Of a DNA stretch of 64,000 bases, positions 10,946 through 21,309 are shown piece after piece. Position 1 is the first letter of the stretch; every line of letters begins with the position of its first letter. The stretch comes from Adiantum capillus-veneris (lineage: Eukaryota > Streptophyta > Polypodiopsida > Polypodiales > Pteridaceae), in NCBI GenBank assembly GCA_014529385.2, contig CM043949.1:148841850-148905849 (forward strand). Reading direction: 5' to 3'. A program made the position numbers and the translations under genes. The notes under the pieces are model-generated. The model ran no database searches, was not told the origin of the DNA, and was given only the letters and a program-made list of their open reading frames with translations.

Positions 10946-12829
10946 GAGAGAACAGATGCTGCCGCAGCAGCAAGACGAGCTATCTTCGAAGCAGGCTTGG
11001 ATGGGGAGTAATCCGCATCCGAGCGTCCTCTAGATAGGCGAGACTGCAGTGAGTGCCTGGTCCAAGCCCAAGTAGAGCGAGCCGTGCGTAAAGCAACCTC
11101 CTCTGTCCAGGAGTCCTCATGAATGAATACATAGCAAGGCAGACACTGCGTATCAGCAAAAAAGTACACCACAATGTGTCTACATCCTGCAGAATCTGGG
11201 GGTGTCACCGCAAACTTGGCCAGTGGCCACAAAGTCTGCAGCAAATCTGTAATGCCAAGTTCTCCCATGTGGTGAGAGAACTCGAGAACCTGTGTATGCA
11301 ACCATCCCACCACTGAGTCGAGGGACCACTCTGTCTCAGTCCTGCCACATAGGGGGAAGGAGAAACCAACTGCTGAGTCCAAGGCCTCTGTCCCCCTAGC
11401 GGCGAGGAACAAAGCGTGGACTCTGAAGCAGGCTGCCTCGTGGTCTGCTGCGGAATCGCCAAGAAAACGAGTAAACCCGTAATCGAAGAAATCCCAGCGG
11501 CGTCGGAGGTCAAAGATCGTCAACCCACGAGGGATAGCTGCAAGAGGAGAAGTCTGAATCTGCAGTGGGGGCCGCATGAAGGGCTGACCCTCTCTCGCTA
11601 GGCGACTCGTGGCGAAGGCGCTGCCAAGAGATCTCCTGGCCGCCGGCAAGGGTCCAGTCTCCTGAGCCGACTGTGGTACTGAAGCAGGAGGAGGGGGAGA
11701 AGGGGCTGGGGGGGGCGGGGGAGAGGAGAAGCGGGGTGGGGTGGTAGAGACATGGGGGGGGGGGGGGGGGGCGAGGTGGGGAGTGAGCGGTAGCATAGGG
11801 CGGGGGAGGGCATGAGGAGGAGGAGGGGAGATCGGAAGGCGGAGCGGCTGGCGAGGGTGAAGCGGAGGTGGTGGCTGGCGTAGGGGGCTCCTCCTGCTCA
11901 AGAGGACCAAAGCGGTTCCCCGTGGGAACCCACTGCTGCTGAATAGGCACCTGGGGGCCACTCTGAGTGCCAGGCTGTCGCTGTGGCCCCTGGCGTCGAC
12001 GGCCACGGGCCTGCTGCCACCCCTCCTCCGCTGGAGCCCCAGGCTCGGAGGGTGGTGCTGAATTTGTGCTCTGTGTCGCTGGCTGTGGCTGCGGCCCAGC
12101 CTTGGCAGGCTGGGGCTGAGGCTGGGGTGCGGGTCGTGGTCTCCTCCGTGGACAGGCCTTCGCTAGGTGGCCCATCTGTCTGCAAATGAAGCACTGGTTC
12201 GGGAGACTCGAGTACTCCACACTCTGTCTAAACCAACCCCCACTCACCCGAGGCAGAAGGATGACCTTCGGGAGCGTGTGGGTATCACTGACCAAAACTC
12301 GAACTGAAGGGATGCCAGCTGCCGTACCAGGTGTCTCCAGGACAGTTCCGATGGCGGAGCCAATCCTGGAGAGAAGTGGAAGGTACTCCCTCCGTAAACC
12401 CGGAAAGCAGACTGAGATGGGGATGTCCGCCTCCTCTACTAGCACATCCGAAGACGGGTCAAAACCATGTCGCCACTGTCGAAAGTGGGCGCGTGATGCT
12501 CGGATGGCCAATGGACTCATAGCTATGACCTTGGAGGCCATCTCGGAAGTCTCGAACTCAATCTGGTAGTACCCCCGTCCGAGAATCTGGACATCCAAGA
12601 TCTTGCCCACCTCTGCGAGGAGGCGGGCCTGGAGAAGGTCTCGCAGCTCTCCTCTGCTGGGACGAGTGCCGAGAACCTTGCAGATGACAGAAGTCGCCTG
12701 CAAGCGTTCTACCTCTGTGGCAAGGCTCGCTTGCTCTGCCGGCGTAAGAGCAAGTCGAATGGTGGGCTCAGCGGGGTCGGGCCAGGGGGCTTCATTGGAG
12801 TCCCTCTGCGGTGGAGCATGAGCCGCCAT
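10903..12829 (-). pseudogene. LINE ORF1: DUF4283-like RNA-binding protein with CCHC knuckle
   Basis: The start is ATG at 12829 (MAAHAPPQRDSNEAPWPDPA). Residues about 45-190 resemble DUF4283 (GRGYYQIEFETSEMASKVIA, HFRQWRHGFDPSSDVLVEEA), followed by CFICRQMGHLAKAC, a complete C-x2-C-x4-H-x4-C knuckle, then a Pro/Gln/Ser-rich linker. That frame closes at 11510. A second - strand frame (12006 to 10903) takes over with plausible sequence (GLTIFDLRRRWDFFDYGFTR) and ends over the start of ORF2, so the original protein probably changed frame at the C/G homopolymer around 11752-11771. ORF1 would bind LINE RNA in a ribonucleoprotein. Confidence 0.82.
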
Positions 12830-13283
12830 CTGTGTCTGCTACTGATAAAGAAAAGGCGGAGGATCGTCGACGAAAAAAGGGGGGGAAGACCTGCTGGACC
12901 GAGCACGTCAATGGTGCTGGCGACACCCGTCAAGCAAGAATGGAGAGGGAGAAAGCTAACGGTAAAAAGCAAGCAAGGGGGGCGGACAATGGGAGGGGAC
13001 GGGCTGGCGTGGTTGACTGCGGGAACTGCTTCGGGCTGGCTGGGCAGCAGGCAGCAACGGGGGGTAGCGCGGGGGGGGGGGGGGGGGGGCGGCAGGGAGA
13101 GCTAGCTGAGCTGGGCAGCGGGCTGCCAGTGCAGTGGACAGTAGCAGGGGTAGCGCGAGGGGAAGGGGGCAGCGCGAGGTGGACAAGCGGGAGAGCAGCG
13201 CGAGGGAGTGAGGGAGGGCGATGGCGCAAGGGGGGAGAGGTGTGAGCAGCAGCGAGCCAATCTCAGGAGCGATCGATACCACC
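12830..13283 (-). other. LINE 5' UTR, G/C-rich
   Basis: No coding sequence is supported here. Read on the + strand it is purine-rich, with a run of about 18 G at 13072-13089 and many GGGGAGG segments; overlapping open frames are low-complexity. The 5' end (- strand) reads GGTGGTATCGATCGCTCC. It would hold the internal promoter. Confidence 0.6.
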
Positions 13284-13298
13284 AGAGGACCAGGATTT
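13284..13298. repeat. LINE target-site duplication, right copy
   Basis: Perfect second copy of AGAGGACCAGGATTT. The integrase frame resumes directly after it. Confidence 0.93.
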
Positions 13299-14077
13299 AG
13301 AGGAGAGTTGTTTGATTTCTTATGCAGAAAGCTCAATATACAACATAGGTACAGTTCTCCCTAGTACCCACAATGCAATGGTCTTAATGAAAGGTTCAAT
13401 GGAGGGTTGGTAAAGATCTTGACAAAGATGACTCAGACACATGGGAAGACTTGGGATTCAAAATTGCCTTGTGCATTATGGGCCTACAGAACTGCTATCA
13501 AAAGGAGCACAGGATTTTCCCCTTACCACTTGGTTTATGGCAAGGAAGCTTTATTGCCAATTGAAGTGGAAATTCCTGCTCTCAAGTTGTTGTCATTGGA
13601 AAATGAGGAGCCAACAAATGCATGGCAGAAAAGGTTATTGGATTTACAATGCTTGCAGTTGGATAGAGTTTTAGCTTTGAGCTACTATGAGGAAGTGTCA
13701 AGGAAGCCTCAGCTAAAATCCAATGAGTGCATGAAAGATTAAAAAAATGAGGAGGGCGATTTGGTGTTGCGATACAATAGTAAATTGGACAATACCTTTC
13801 AGAAGAAATTTCAAATCAAATGGAAGGTCCGTTTACGGTTGTAAACAAATTTGAAAATGGCACATATCATTTGGCAGACTTAAATGGTGCACAGCATAAA
13901 TATCGTGTCAATGGTTATAGATTGAAGAAATACCTGGCACGTTTGATGACAGTTGTGACTGATGAAATGATGTCAATAGAAGGAGACAGTGTGGAAACAT
14001 CTGCAAATATGGATGAGGTTTCTCGGATTGAGATACAACAGTTGTTCACCCTAGACACCTCTGCTTGTCATGAATGA
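13299..14077 (+). pseudogene. T1 integrase, C-terminal part (after the LINE)
   Basis: It continues from the second catalytic Asp: FRGELFDFLCRKLNIQHRYS, a stop in what should be SPYYPQCNG, then GLNERFNGG with the catalytic Glu, and LPCALWAYRTAIKRSTGFSP / YHLVYGKEALLPIEVEIPAL, the GPY/F-side region. After stops near 13740 the frame from 13820 (MEGPFTVVNKFENGTYHLAD) ends at 14077. No chromodomain follows, as expected for a non-chromovirus lineage. Confidence 0.88.
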
Positions 14078-14088
14078 TCAAGCAATCT

Positions 14089-14105
14089 GGGGGGTTGGCA
14101 AGCTA
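14089..14105 (+). other. T1 polypurine tract and 3' LTR junction
   Basis: GGGGGGTTGGCAAGCTA directly precedes the 3' LTR (TGTCAGG). The same junction occurs inverted in T2 at 45857-45880 (TAGCTTGCCAACCTCCCC), which supports its role in plus-strand priming. Confidence 0.65.
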
Positions 14106-15355
14106 TGTCAGGCATTTTTTGGATGAAGATAAAGTCACTAATCCATGCTAAAAAGCTTGCTCACTAGCCTCGACTACATAGATGTACATAATTCTTTGAG
14201 CTTTCAAAATGCTCTTGTAAAAATTATGTATAAAGGCTTGGTTCTGCTTAGTCCTTTGCAAGAGTTTTGGGTTAGTCGAACTCTTAAAAGGTAGGTGGTT
14301 TTCAATGAATACTTTCAATCATGCTTGATAGCCGGTGAATCGGACTCATACATCATAAGTTACATGCTTTGGAAGTGGGCGGTTTCTTACTTAGAAAATG
14401 GGTGCGGATGCATGCGAGGAAAGGCAAGTGGGCTGATTTGATGGATTTAATTAGAAAAAGTGTGGCCAAGGATTTCTCGAAATAGCCGAAGTGATAAGCT
14501 CCAAGCCGGCCGGCTTTACAACGTCGCATTCGGTGCTCGGAGTCACCCGCCACGCCTAGGCCAAGTTTGCTCAGTGTAGTGAGCAAAACAAAAAATTTAT
14601 TAGCTTAAGTGGGGAGGTGGGAGGATGGTGCCAAGTGGCAATGGAGTAATCCCACATGGGGGGGAGCAAGTGGAAATTGGAGGATATAAGGGGGGGAGTG
14701 GGTACCCCCTAAGGGTGTATCAAAGGAGCAAATGAAGCCTCCTTGCCTTGTTAATGAGGGCTCGTGGTGGCTGTTGGGGGAGAGAGGGGGCGCCCTTTTT
14801 CAGTTCCCACTGTTGTCCAAGCGCCTGGCCACCTTTTTGGTCCACTCGACATCTCCCTTCGCTACTTGCCTTGGTCAAAAAGTGGCCGACATCTCATTTT
14901 TCACCCAAAAAAGGCCTAAAATAAAGCAATTAAAAGGTGCTCAAAGGGGAAAATGATGTCGGCTAAGAGGAGAGAGAAAATCCCTTGGGATAAGAGCCAA
15001 AAAAATCCCCTCTTAATAGCTGCAATTACTTGCACATCTTTTTTGCGTGCAGAGACTAGCCTTTTTGGAGCTTTTGAGAGATACGCCTACTTCAAAAGCT
15101 TTGTAACTCTCTCGTTTGTTGTCGGAATCAAGCATATGAATACTCTACGGAGGTCTACACGACACGAACGTCATCTTTATCGTCTTGGTTTTTTCGCAAT
15201 TTTAAACATGGTTCGGGTTAGAGCTGTTTCTCGCCCGACTTAAGAAGTGTTCGACATAGGTGTTTTCCGCAGCTTTATGGTGTTTTCTTCCGACGGTGTG
15301 GTGTGTGCAAGGCTATAGAGGTCCTCCTTTTCCTTCAAGTGTTTTCACGCTAACA
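14106..15355 (+). repeat. T1 3' LTR
   Basis: 1,250 bp, TGTCAGG...CGCTAACA, the partner of 549-1792. It is followed by ACGCT and then TE-A coding sequence. Confidence 0.9.
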
Positions 15356-16830
15356 ACGCTTAGTCTCAGAAGCCGTTAGTCTTAGCTATTTCCGCAATTT
15401 GTCATAGAAGCTTCAAGGACATGGTTGATCACTACACCACAGATCCGAATTTTTCGGATGTATTCACTTGAATACAGAATAAGGAGATAATAGCAGGATA
15501 TTCCTTACAAGATGGCTACTTGATGAAGAAAACGATGATATTCCTTACAAGATGGCTACTTGATGAAGAAAACGATATTATGTGTCACATAGTCGTTGAG
15601 AGAAAAGATTTTGAATGAGTGCCATTGTGCACCTTTTACGAGTCACCGCGGCATCGACACCGCCTTGAAAGGTGTGGAGCGTTAATTTTTTTGGCCGAGA
15701 CTCAAGAAAGACGTGGACTACTATGTACGCAGCTGCTTGGTATGCCAAAAGGTCAAGTTTGACAGGCATAAAGCACAGGGATTGTTACAGCCTTTACCCA
15801 TTCCCACCCGCCCCTGTTCATTTTTAATCTCCCGCAGACACAGAGTAGGCATGATGGCATTTGGACTGTCATCGATAGATTTAGCAAGCTCACTTCATTC
15901 TAGTGAAGAAAACAGACAAGCCGGATCATTTAGCGAAACTGTTCACTACATAGATTTTTCGACTACATAGCATGGTTGAGACAATAGTCTCTGACAGAGA
16001 TCCCCGATTCACGAGTTTGTTTTGGAAGATTATTTGGGAGAACATTGGCACACGGTTGCGGTTCTCGTCATCTTTCCACCTGTAGACAGATAGGCAATAT
16101 GAGATTGCAAATTCAGCCGTACTAGATTTGAAGTCTTTTATTTTTTATCAGAAGACTCCTACAACAACACGATCCACTCTTTGACGGGGGAGGCGCCATA
16201 TGAGTTCATTGAAGCTGCTCCAAAGGTTCCACCCTTCCTTAGTACGGAAGAGAAGATTTTTGAAGCCGACCAGTACACAAGGGACTTGGACACTGCTTTT
16301 GCCAAGGTCCGTGAGGCTTTAGAGAAATCTCACTAAAGACACAAAAAGGCAGCAGATCGACATCGTCACGATTTGAAATTAAAGAAGAATGATTGGGTGC
16401 TCTTACGTTTTGAGAAGGGATGCCGAAGAAAGAAAAAGGGAAAGGAGCGGCTTTTTCCAAAGCTTAGCATGAGAAACTATGGACCTTTCCAGATAAAAGA
16501 AAAGATAAATGACATCTCCTTTATGGACTAAAGTTGCCCGATACTTCGAGAATTCACAACGCTTTTCATGTGAGTCTCTTGAAACCTTTTAAAGGCGATG
16601 TGTCCGATGATGGGGAGCCAGATGAGCAACCCGTAGTGGAGGAAAGCAAGGAGATACTCGTTCGAGAACAGATATTGGCACATAAAGATAGAAAGATAAA
16701 AGGTAAAGTAATAAGGCGGTTCTTGGTTAAATTCAGGAACTTTCCACATTGGATGCGAAGTGGATGGAGGAGGAGGACCTAGCAGATACTCCTCAGATTG
16801 TGAAACTTTACCTTGAAGCATTCGGTTTAG
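15356..16830 (+). pseudogene. TE-A integrase and chromodomain (right part)
   Basis: The reading resumes after RNase H (AISAICHRSFKDMVDHY) and runs through a heavily broken integrase: zinc-finger end (YVRSCLVCQKVKFDRHKAQG), a core with many stops, SLTGEAPYEFIEAAPKVPPF, and the C-terminal LPDTSRIHNAFHVSLLKPFK. A chromodomain follows (ILVREQILAHKDRKIKGKVI, FLVKFRNFP, then in another frame DAKWMEEEDLADTPQ). A perfect 40-bp tandem duplication (15497-15536 and 15537-15576) breaks the frame. Chromodomains in this family direct integration toward particular chromatin. Confidence 0.85.
15497..15576 (+). repeat. 40-bp perfect tandem duplication in TE-A integrase
   Basis: Two adjacent identical 40-bp units starting GATATTCCTTACAAGATGGC. 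TE-F has one copy at the matching place. The unit is not a multiple of three, so it shifts the frame. Confidence 0.9.
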
Positions 16831-17359
16831 CATAGTCTACTCCAATAGAACCCCGACTTCAGCATGGGTGAATCTAGTGCAACGGGTTTGCACAAGAGGG
16901 GAGTTACTCCGCTCCTTTGTCAACAGATTACCCCGATTCTGAATAGAGTCACTAATGTCCCCCTTTGGGTTTCAAGGATAGTGATGGGTTGACAGTATTC
17001 TGATGTATGACTTTATGAACTAGAAAATCCCGCAAATGAAAATGATTGATTTGTACTTGACTTGTTTGAGTGCAGGAACTGAAAGACTAAATATTGCAGC
17101 ATTTCGGTCTCATAAATCTCTAGATCAATTACTAAATACATTGCCGATTAATCATGGTCTGAGATTTGGAATGAATTTGTATGTGATTTGTTCTGTGACG
17201 TCCTGTGATGTCCTGTGATGTGTGTCGTTTTGTACAAGTGGTAGATGTGTCGTGTCTAGTGCGTCGGTACTAATAGTCAGTGTCTACTAAGACAGTTTAT
17301 AGCCTGTCTGTTTTGCAGGTGTAATCAAGGGCGATTATAATTCTTTTAAGAGGGGCGTA
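16831..17359 (+). other. TE-A 3' untranslated region and polypurine tract
   Basis: Non-coding stretch between the chromodomain and 3' LTR, collinear with TE-F 39676-40278. It contains short TGTCCTGTGA repeats near 17196-17225 and ends in the purine tract AAGAGGGGCGTA next to the LTR. Confidence 0.75.
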
Positions 17360-17916
17360 TGTCACAAACTGGTGACGTGGCAGGCCCCCTGATACACACA
17401 CAGAGTCCCTGTTGACGTGGGAGCAGCCCGTAAAACACGTTGGGCAGATGATGTGGCAAATCTCCGGAAATTGCGTCGATAGGCTAACGTGGCAAGCTAT
17501 ACAGATCTCCACCTTTTCTGCTGTCATGCTGACGTGGCAATGTACAAACGCCCGTAAATTACGCTAGCCAGCTTTTGGGCATTATGCTTTAATTTTGAGA
17601 AGATTTTGAGTTTAAGATTTTTGGGGCTTTGTTTTTGGGGCATCCCTTGTAAGAATAAATACGACCAAAGGCCTCACTTCTCAGGGCATTAGGACGCAGA
17701 GTCGAAGTAAGTGAGCACCCGCGAGCTCATTGTACTTTGCTCAAAGATTAATATAAAAATAAATACCAAAAGGGACACCAGTCTTGAGGGCCAATACCTC
17801 TTGGCACAGAACTACGACAGGCCGTGTCAACTTCATTGAGAACTGTGAATAAGTTTGAAGTGAATCTCTGTTGTGTCGCGGTAGGATCTCGACTTGGGGT
17901 GTCCAAGTTTGTTACA
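17360..17916 (+). repeat. TE-A 3' LTR
   Basis: 557 bp, TGTCACAAACTGGTGACGTGG...GTCCAAGTTTGTTACA, the same type as the TE-F and TE-J LTRs. It has five ACGTGGC-like motifs in its first 180 bp and the conserved LTR block at 17755-17792. The next bases belong to another LTR (TE-D). Confidence 0.85.
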
Positions 17917-18052
17917 CCGATTCTCTTTGGGGTGGAATTTTGTCACTATGTGTCGCGTGTGCTCTCTCTCTTTCAATTTCAGTTGTTATTAAAGTGCTAA
18001 AGTCTGTTCAGTCTATTCTTTTCCGTTGGCGTGTGGTGCCCGTGTTGTGACA
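17917..18052 (+). repeat. TE-D 5' LTR, 3' end only
   Basis: The sequence ends GTGTTGTGACA directly before a primer-binding site (TGGTATCACAGC, 18054-18065), which marks an LTR end. The left part of this LTR would lie beyond TE-A, outside the window. Confidence 0.6.
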
Positions 18053-18053
18053 G

Positions 18054-18065
18054 TGGTATCACAGC
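18054..18065 (+). other. TE-D primer-binding site (initiator Met tRNA type)
   Basis: TGGTATCACAGC is one base from the TGGTATCAGAGC used by TE-F and TE-J, the complement of the plant initiator Met tRNA 3' end. Confidence 0.7.
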
Positions 18066-18418
18066 ATCAAGCGTGTGCTTTTCTGAAAGCATATCGGTCC
18101 TACAACAAAGCAGGCAGAGCAAACTAAAAGTATCTTCAAAATTTTACTTGAAGTATCTCACCCTTGGTTCATCGCGCATCGGACACGCTTCCGTCTTAAC
18201 CGCTTTGTCTTACACGGCATAAGCCATACAAAACCCAAGAAATGGCGTTCATGGATTCAACAAAATATTTGCAGTTTCTTTTGATAACCTTCACGACATT
18301 CTTTCATGGCATCCTTTGTAGAATCTTCCGATGCTACAAAGTTTTCAACAATATTTGAACTACATGTTACCCCCTTTGATGCCCCAGGTGGTACCTCCTC
18401 CTCCGGCATGTAAGGACA

Positions 18419-18531
18419 TGGGTCCTACGGGCAAGGCCACCGGCACAGCCGGATAGTGTATATGCTAGGGGAAGGCTATAAGATAGCACGGTTGGGTGGA
18501 GACTAGCACACGTATTACCACCGCCCTTTCA
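18419..18531 (+). repeat. TE-C 5' LTR
   Basis: 113 bp, TGTAAGGACATGGG...CGCCCTTTCA; the partner is 25657-25779. A likely primer site (TTGTATCCGAGC, 10 of 12 matches to the initiator-Met type) follows after one base. Confidence 0.85.
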
Positions 18532-18544
18532 CTTGTATCCGAGC

Positions 18545-18910
18545 TATTTTTGGAGGGGAAAAGCGGGTTGCATGTGCATGCGACGCGCTGCTTCTCACAC
18601 GTTCCGCAGACAACGACGTCTCTGTTGTGCAGCAAAGAGAAGACAGACACACTTTCCTGTGCGCAGCGCGCATGGACAGACAGCGACAGCCGACCGCGGC
18701 CGCCTCATCTACGCCCTCCAAAGCGGACGACTAAGGCGGGCGACCAAGGCAAACTCGACCGGCAACTCGACGGCACCGAGGCTCCGAAGGCTTCTGTTGG
18801 CGCCATTGGCTGCGCGCGTAGGAAGGCCCGCTTAACCCTTGCATGAAGGAGGGTTGAACCCACCCCATGAGGGTAAGAGGCCAACACTTTACCATCAAGC
18901 TAATGACCCT
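18545..18910 (-). repeat. Possible tRNA-derived SINE or tRNA-like insert in TE-C leader
   Basis: Read on the - strand, the segment begins GGGTCATTAGCTTGATGGTAA, containing an A-box-like TAGCTTGATGG, and about 40 bp later GGGTTCAACCC, a B-box-like element. This pair at tRNA spacing marks RNA polymerase III promoters of tRNA-derived SINEs. The body downstream is GC-rich and unlike the rest of TE-C. I saw no convincing cloverleaf, tail or target duplication, so the limits are guesses. Confidence 0.4.
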
Positions 18911-19288
18911 TGTTGTGTATAACAAGGAAAGATAGCATACTTGTGTTGAAAGGAAAACGAGAAGGAAAGGGAAAGCTTCAAACCTCAAGGAAGTAGCTTT
19001 ACCCCTCCTTTTCACTTTTTGGAGGAAGGCAAGTTTTCCTCCAAAAATTCTTTTTTCCTCAAGGAGGTAGCTTCATAGTGAACAAAAGCCATCACAAAAA
19101 CGACGGGTTTTTGTGAAGAATCAACAAAGGTGTTCTTACAACGAACGACAAGTGAAGCGCTCAAATTCCTGCAAGGCGAGGTTCGCATGCAACGAAAATC
19201 ACGGGGCATACAAAACACAAAGACTTCAATTTCACAAGATACAAGTTGTCGGTTTTTTTTCCTCCCTTTGCATTAGTGTGTGTTTACC

Positions 19289-20440
19289 ATGGCCAATGAG
19301 GATATCCCACCTACACACACGTTTGATTTTGAGCACGTAGATCAAAATCAAAGTACCACAGGTACGTTGACACTAATATGCATGATGACGATGATCTAAG
19401 AGATCATGGCCTTGTAGATATGGTTGCTTTCAAGACTTTGGAAAATCGCCAAAGCGTACTTGAACGCAACCTCTCTGCACTTAATGCAAATGTTACCAAT
19501 CTTACGGAGTTACTTGTGAAATTTATGAATTCACAGACGACTCAAGGAGCCACAAGTGGCACGGTTCAAGGGAACCAAGCTCGCACGACTCAAGGAGTTC
19601 AAGAGACAAGTGCTGCAGAAGATGCAGAAGGTAGCAATGCATTACTTAAGAATATCACCATTCCTGAGTTTCACGTGGAAGAGCGTGATCGCAACAAGGA
19701 TGCGGTCAATACGTTCTTACACAAATGGAGTGATATTCATCGATTGAGACACACCCCGGATATAAAGACGGCTATGGAAACAACTCTCTTTAAGGCTAGG
19801 CCTATAAGTGGTGGATGACATTTCCAATAGATACTCGTCCTCCGTCTTAGGCTGCATTTCAAGCTTCTTTCTCCAAAGAGTTTTTGGACTCTAATGAAGA
19901 AGATAAGATTTGGTTAGCATGGGATGCATGCCACATGTCTGGTCTCTCTCTCATACTGTACCTTTCGAAGTATCGGGAAATCATATTAAAACTAAAAGGT
20001 CTAGATGAATTTCAAAAGATACGGGGTTTTAATAGGGGTCTTGACAAAGACTATCGTCTTCATGTCAACACCCAAACTTTGGCAGAAGCCAACAGTCATG
20101 CCCAACGATATGATGATGACCAAGAGAGGAAAGGAAATGTTCCCTACTCTAAGAATACTTTTGCTAAGAGCAATGTGGCTAAGAGCCAATGGCGAGGAAG
20201 ATCTCCACACGTTCCAAGAGGAATAAGAGACAATCTACCTCTTCATGTCCACAAGAAGCTAAGAAGCCTAAGCAATCATGAGATACTCCAAGTGGGTTTC
20301 TCAACACTGCTGATTTTGAGCGTGCAGAGAAACACAATTTGTGTTTTAGATGTCTTTCGGACCAACATAACAAGAAAGATTGTCCACTTTTGCAAGGCAA
20401 AGAAAAGACCATGTACACAGTGCAACGCCTCACATTAGAT
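19289..20440 (+). pseudogene. TE-C gag with CCHC knuckle
   Basis: The start is probably ATG 19289 (MANEDIPPTHTFDFEHVDQN), with a frameshift near 19370 into the 19378 frame (coiled-coil-like VAFKTLENRQSVLERNLSAL, then NITIPEFHVEERD). A stop at about 19816 is followed by another frame with the capsid end (LKGLDEFQKIRGFNRGLDKD). The zinc knuckle CFRCLSDQHNKKDC (about 20341-20382) is intact. Confidence 0.8.
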
Positions 20441-20990
20441 TCATCTCCTAAATATTGTGTTGTAGAGGTTCTTCATATGGAAGAAAAGCACAAGTGTTGT
20501 GTGCTTGCTTCAATGTGGCAGCCTACCTTTGGCCCCCATGATTTGATTCGCATGCATGGCACTATTTACGGACAACGTGTTCGTATTTTATTGGATGATG
20601 GTGCAACTCATAACTTCTTGAACCAACTCATAACTTCTTGAAGAACTATAAGCTAGTCAAGAAATTGAAGCTTACACAGAATCCGTGCTTTCACAAGTAT
20701 GTGGTGGAGCAGATGTCTGGGAATGATAAAGAAGTATGGGACACAGTAGTTCAAGGGGTTGAGCTTATTGTTCAAGATCATACGATGACCCTTGACTTCC
20801 TAGTTATGAACATGGACCGTGCTTATGTAGTTTTAACCAGTGTGCATGGTTTGGGAAACACATTGCACACTAGTTATGAACACAACTCCTTATCCTTTAT
20901 GGCCAATGGTAAACATGTGCTTTTGCTTGGTGAGAAAAATATACCATCTGCACCTCTTGTATGTACAACCGAGCTTTCCATTTTGTAGAA
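20339..20990 (+). pseudogene. TE-C aspartic protease
   Basis: This frame follows the knuckle: IYGQRVRILLDDGATHNFLN has the DxGATHNF active site typical of plant chromovirus proteases. A 20-bp duplication near 20607-20640 (AACCAACTCATAACTTCTTG) adds a stop, and the protease continues from 20638 to about 20985 (VQDHTMTLDFLVMNMDRAYV). Confidence 0.8.
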
Positions 20991-21309
20991 AGCAGATTTA
21001 ATAGATGAAGTCTTTTTGTGTTACCGCTTGTCTCCAAGTCTTGTGAATTCTCAAGAGCAAAGTGCCGTAAATTCCAGTAATGGTATGCAAAGTGCAATGA
21101 AGTCTAGTAATGGTATGCAAAGAGCAATGAATTCTAATGGTATGCAAAGTGCAATGAATTCTACTAATAAACGAAGTGTTAACAAATCTAACGAGCACAG
21201 TGCTCTCAATTTTAATTCTATAGAGCAACGTGCAACTGTTGTAAAACAAGCATTACAGGAATTACAAGATTCTCCATCCCAGCATAACTCTAGTTTACTT
21301 TCTCCTTTT

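Larger units (their letters stand above)
6442..13283 (-). mobile_element. L1-type LINE, near full length, nested in T1 integrase
   Basis: Read on the - strand it has a GC-rich 5' UTR, ORF1 (DUF4283-like plus CCHC knuckle), ORF2 (APE endonuclease, reverse transcriptase, C-terminal zf-RVT-like region) and a short poly(A) tail, seen as T residues at 6439-6449. It is flanked by a 15-bp target duplication AGAGGACCAGGATTT (6427-6441 and 13284-13298). The direct duplication plus poly(A) tail are the signature of target-primed reverse transcription. ORF1 has a frameshift and ORF2 four in-frame stops, so it is inactive. Its GC content is visibly higher than that of the surrounding element. Confidence 0.93.
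549..15355 (+). mobile_element. T1: Tat-like Ty3/gypsy LTR retrotransposon, disrupted
   Basis: Two long direct repeats (549-1792 and 14106-15355) flank gag, protease, reverse transcriptase, two RNase H domains and integrase in that order. The element interrupts TE-A exactly between two parts of one reading frame. The 3' flank is ACGCT; the 5' flank reads GACGT/ACGTT, consistent with a 5-bp target duplication blurred by a one-base loss at the left junction, where the expected TG start reads TT. Removing the internal LINE leaves about 8 kb. The RT-RNaseH-RNaseH-INT order and RNase H type point to the Tat lineage, which is known to have gained a second, archaeal-type RNase H. Stops and frameshifts in gag, protease, RT and integrase make it non-functional. 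Confidence 0.88.

Noticed and set aside
12731-13336. Overlapping open frames on both strands (99-144 codons) at the LINE 5' end
   Set aside because: Gly/Arg- or Pro/Ala-rich products of the G/C-biased LINE 5' UTR, outside the ORF1 start.
18835-18910. A functional tRNA gene
   Set aside because: A-box and B-box words exist, but I could not build a consistent acceptor stem or anticodon arm; kept only as a possible SINE.
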